NCBI RefSeq assembly: GCF_020829445.1
Contig: NZ_JAIVFV010000016.1
Location: forward strand, 1 to 64,000
DNA length: 64,000 nucleotides
Direction of reading: 5' to 3'
Source of the DNA: Nostoc sp. CHAB 5836
GTDB taxonomy: Bacteria; Cyanobacteriota; Cyanobacteriia; Cyanobacteriales; Nostocaceae
The notes beneath the pieces were generated by a model. The model worked only from the letters and a program-made list of their open reading frames with translations, did no database searches and was not told the DNA's origin. This document shows positions 62,982 through 64,000 of the stretch, in pieces (the stretch's first letter is position 1; every line of letters starts with the position of its first letter). The position numbers and the translations under genes were made by a program.

Positions 62982-63680
62982 TCAAATTTCTTCGACGGGA
63001 ATAACCTGCTGCTTGATTTCGTCGTGGGACTCTTTCGGGAAAACCAAGGGTGTATTGGGCGCGACAATGCCACCTGATACAACTATTTTAAAAGCGTCTT
63101 CAATGGACATGGAGAGGTTAACCACCTCGTCTTCAGGAACGACTGCGTACCATCCCGTAGTTGGATTCGGGGTAGTGGGGATAAAAACACTTAGCACGGG
63201 GCGAGACATTTGGGCTTGAATATCACTGCTGATTGCACCAGTGACAAAGGCGATCGCCCAAATTCCTCGGCGAGGATACTCTACCAAAATTACACGGCGA
63301 AACTTGCCATTAGAATCTTTTAGGATTGTTTCTAAAAGCTGTTTTAGAGTTTTGTATACCTGTCCTGCTAAAGGAATTGCCTGTAATAACCGCTCACCAA
63401 AATCTAACAACCATCGTCCAGCAATATTCCGAGCCATTAAGCCCATCAATAGAATACTTAGTAGTGGCACAGCTAATCCTACTAATAAATTCAGTAAATT
63501 TACTAGAAGTGGATTTAATCCATCAAAAGGATTAAGTTGTTTGGGAATTTGGGTGAGGAAGTTGATTACCCAAGTAGCAATGGTAATTGTCAGCCAGATA
63601 GTGGTTGCTAAGGGAATTACTACCAACAAACCAGCAATCAGGTCGTTTTTTAAGTCCTGTTTTAGGCGATCGATTACCAA
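62982..63680 (-). CDS. DUF502 membrane protein
   Basis: 232 residues. Two membrane helices (about 14-40 LIAGLLVVIPLATTIWLTIT and 58-84 LLNLLVGLAVPLLSILLMGL), then a soluble domain with the family motifs RVILVEYPRRGIWAIAFVTG, VFIPTTPNPTTGWYAVVPED and SMSIEDAFKIVVSGG. DUF502 proteins occur in many bacteria and in plants (COV1-like) with no defined biochemistry. ATG 63680. Upstream of nusB on the same strand; co-transcription is plausible. Confidence 0.92.
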   Translation of the reverse strand: MVIDRLKQDLKNDLIAGLLVVIPLATTIWLTITIATWVINFLTQIPKQLNPFDGLNPLLVNLLNLLVGLAVPLLSILLMGLMARNIAGRWLLDFGERLLQAIPLAGQVYKTLKQLLETILKDSNGKFRRVILVEYPRRGIWAIAFVTGAISSDIQAQMSRPVLSVFIPTTPNPTTGWYAVVPEDEVVNLSMSIEDAFKIVVSGGIVAPNTPLVFPKESHDEIKQQVIPVEEI

Positions 63681-63728
63681 GCCCCGATTCTCCTGTTTTA
63701 AGCTAGAGGAACTTTTGTTATTGGTATC

Positions 63729-63852
63729 TAAGTCGGTCGGCGTAATTAAAGCTAACTGGCTAAGGCTGTCATTTGTCCTTCGTCATTTACAAGGGTTTTA
63801 AGCCTATTTACGTTTCGTAACATATTTAGGTTTTTTCGCGCCAACTTACTTA
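63729..63852. repeat. MITE family 1, copy I
   Basis: TAAGTCGGTCGGCGTAATTA to GCGCCAACTTACTTA, same orientation as copy C. It lies about 50 bases upstream of the DUF502 start codon. The last bases of the window (63853-64000) hold nothing recognised. Confidence 0.85.
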
Positions 63853-64000
63853 TACCAGCAGATTCGTCCAATTCCGAAGACTTGAGCTTTAGGAAGTTTT
63901 TACCGCAAGTAACTTTCCAAAAGGCTAGTGGCAAAAGTCAAAAGTCACGCATTCAAAAGTCAAAAAAATAATTGTATTCCAAGCTCTTGCGCCAAGAGGA

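Noticed and set aside
63752-63934. 60-codon minus-strand reading frame at the right edge
   Set aside because: Most of it is MITE copy I.

Overview
The window is a piece of chromosome from a filamentous, almost certainly heterocyst-forming cyanobacterium of the Nostocales (Nostoc/Anabaena type). The reasons are the very frequent HIP1 octamer GCGATCGC, tandem heptanucleotide repeats of the GTCATTT and GTTAGGA kind, a HetP-family gene, cyanobacterial families (SLH porin, DUF4336, DUF1997, DUF4079, DUF502, GDYXXLXY plus DUF2157, PEP-CTERM) and the cyanobacterial order rplS - tRNA-Trp - secE - nusG - rplK - rplA - rplJ - rplL. No species name is claimed.

Layout. 0-2 kb: a TPR-type gene cut short by a MITE, then a PEP-CTERM exported protein. 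2.5-6.9 kb: two convergent Hanks-type Ser/Thr kinases, one with a long TPR tail. 7.1-8.2 kb: a rhomboid-fold protein lacking both catalytic residues, and an internally deleted IS4-type transposase. 8.7-11.3 kb: a hybrid sensor histidine kinase. 11.6-13.6 kb: an antitoxin gene and a headless RelE/ParE toxin, separated by an IS607-type element (TnpB plus a TnpA stub). 13.7-16.6 kb: a DUF697-type GTPase and a DUF4336 protein, with a MITE carrying a nested second element between them. 16.8-19.2 kb: a frameshifted gene, a 1.4 kb gene-free stretch and a HetP-family gene. 20-29.3 kb: rpe, a subtilase-like protein, a serpin, an AI-2E-family permease, a small membrane protein, an LCP protein and a TrpD-like protein. 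29.4-30.1 kb: two divergent genes that have both lost their 5' ends. 30.7-35.5 kb: ribosomal protein/nusG/secE operon, tRNA-Trp and rplS. 35.6-51 kb: a glycosyltransferase, a 1407-residue DUF4347/beta-helix/RTX protein, GDYXXLXY and DUF2157 proteins, an RsmB-like methyltransferase, a porin, an SDR protein, DUF1997, DUF4079 and an ankyrin protein. 51-57 kb: an AT-rich accessory island. 57.8-63.7 kb: a SpoIIE-type phosphatase, ftsY, nusB and DUF502, all on the minus strand.

The most interesting system is in the island. A 100-residue Trypco2-like protein (53654-53956) is followed by an 895-residue protein that joins a trypsin-like protease with a complete H/D/S triad to a NACHT NTPase and about six membrane helices (53996-56683), and then by a 94-residue two-helix membrane protein (56706-56990). 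An alpha/beta hydrolase lies just upstream. This has the make-up of an NTP-dependent biological-conflict (immune or suicide) module. The protease-STAND-Trypco theme is known in outline from comparative genomics; this exact gene set is not one I know as characterised.

The intergenic DNA is crowded with small repeat families: a roughly 130 bp MITE with TAAGTAAGTYGGCGC ends (nine complete or partial copies), a CAATACGCTTGGG-ended element that in one case sits inside that MITE with a 9 bp target duplication, a TAGTACA-type element, GTAGAGACGTAGCA hairpins and heptamer arrays. Several have truncated or rewritten neighbouring genes.
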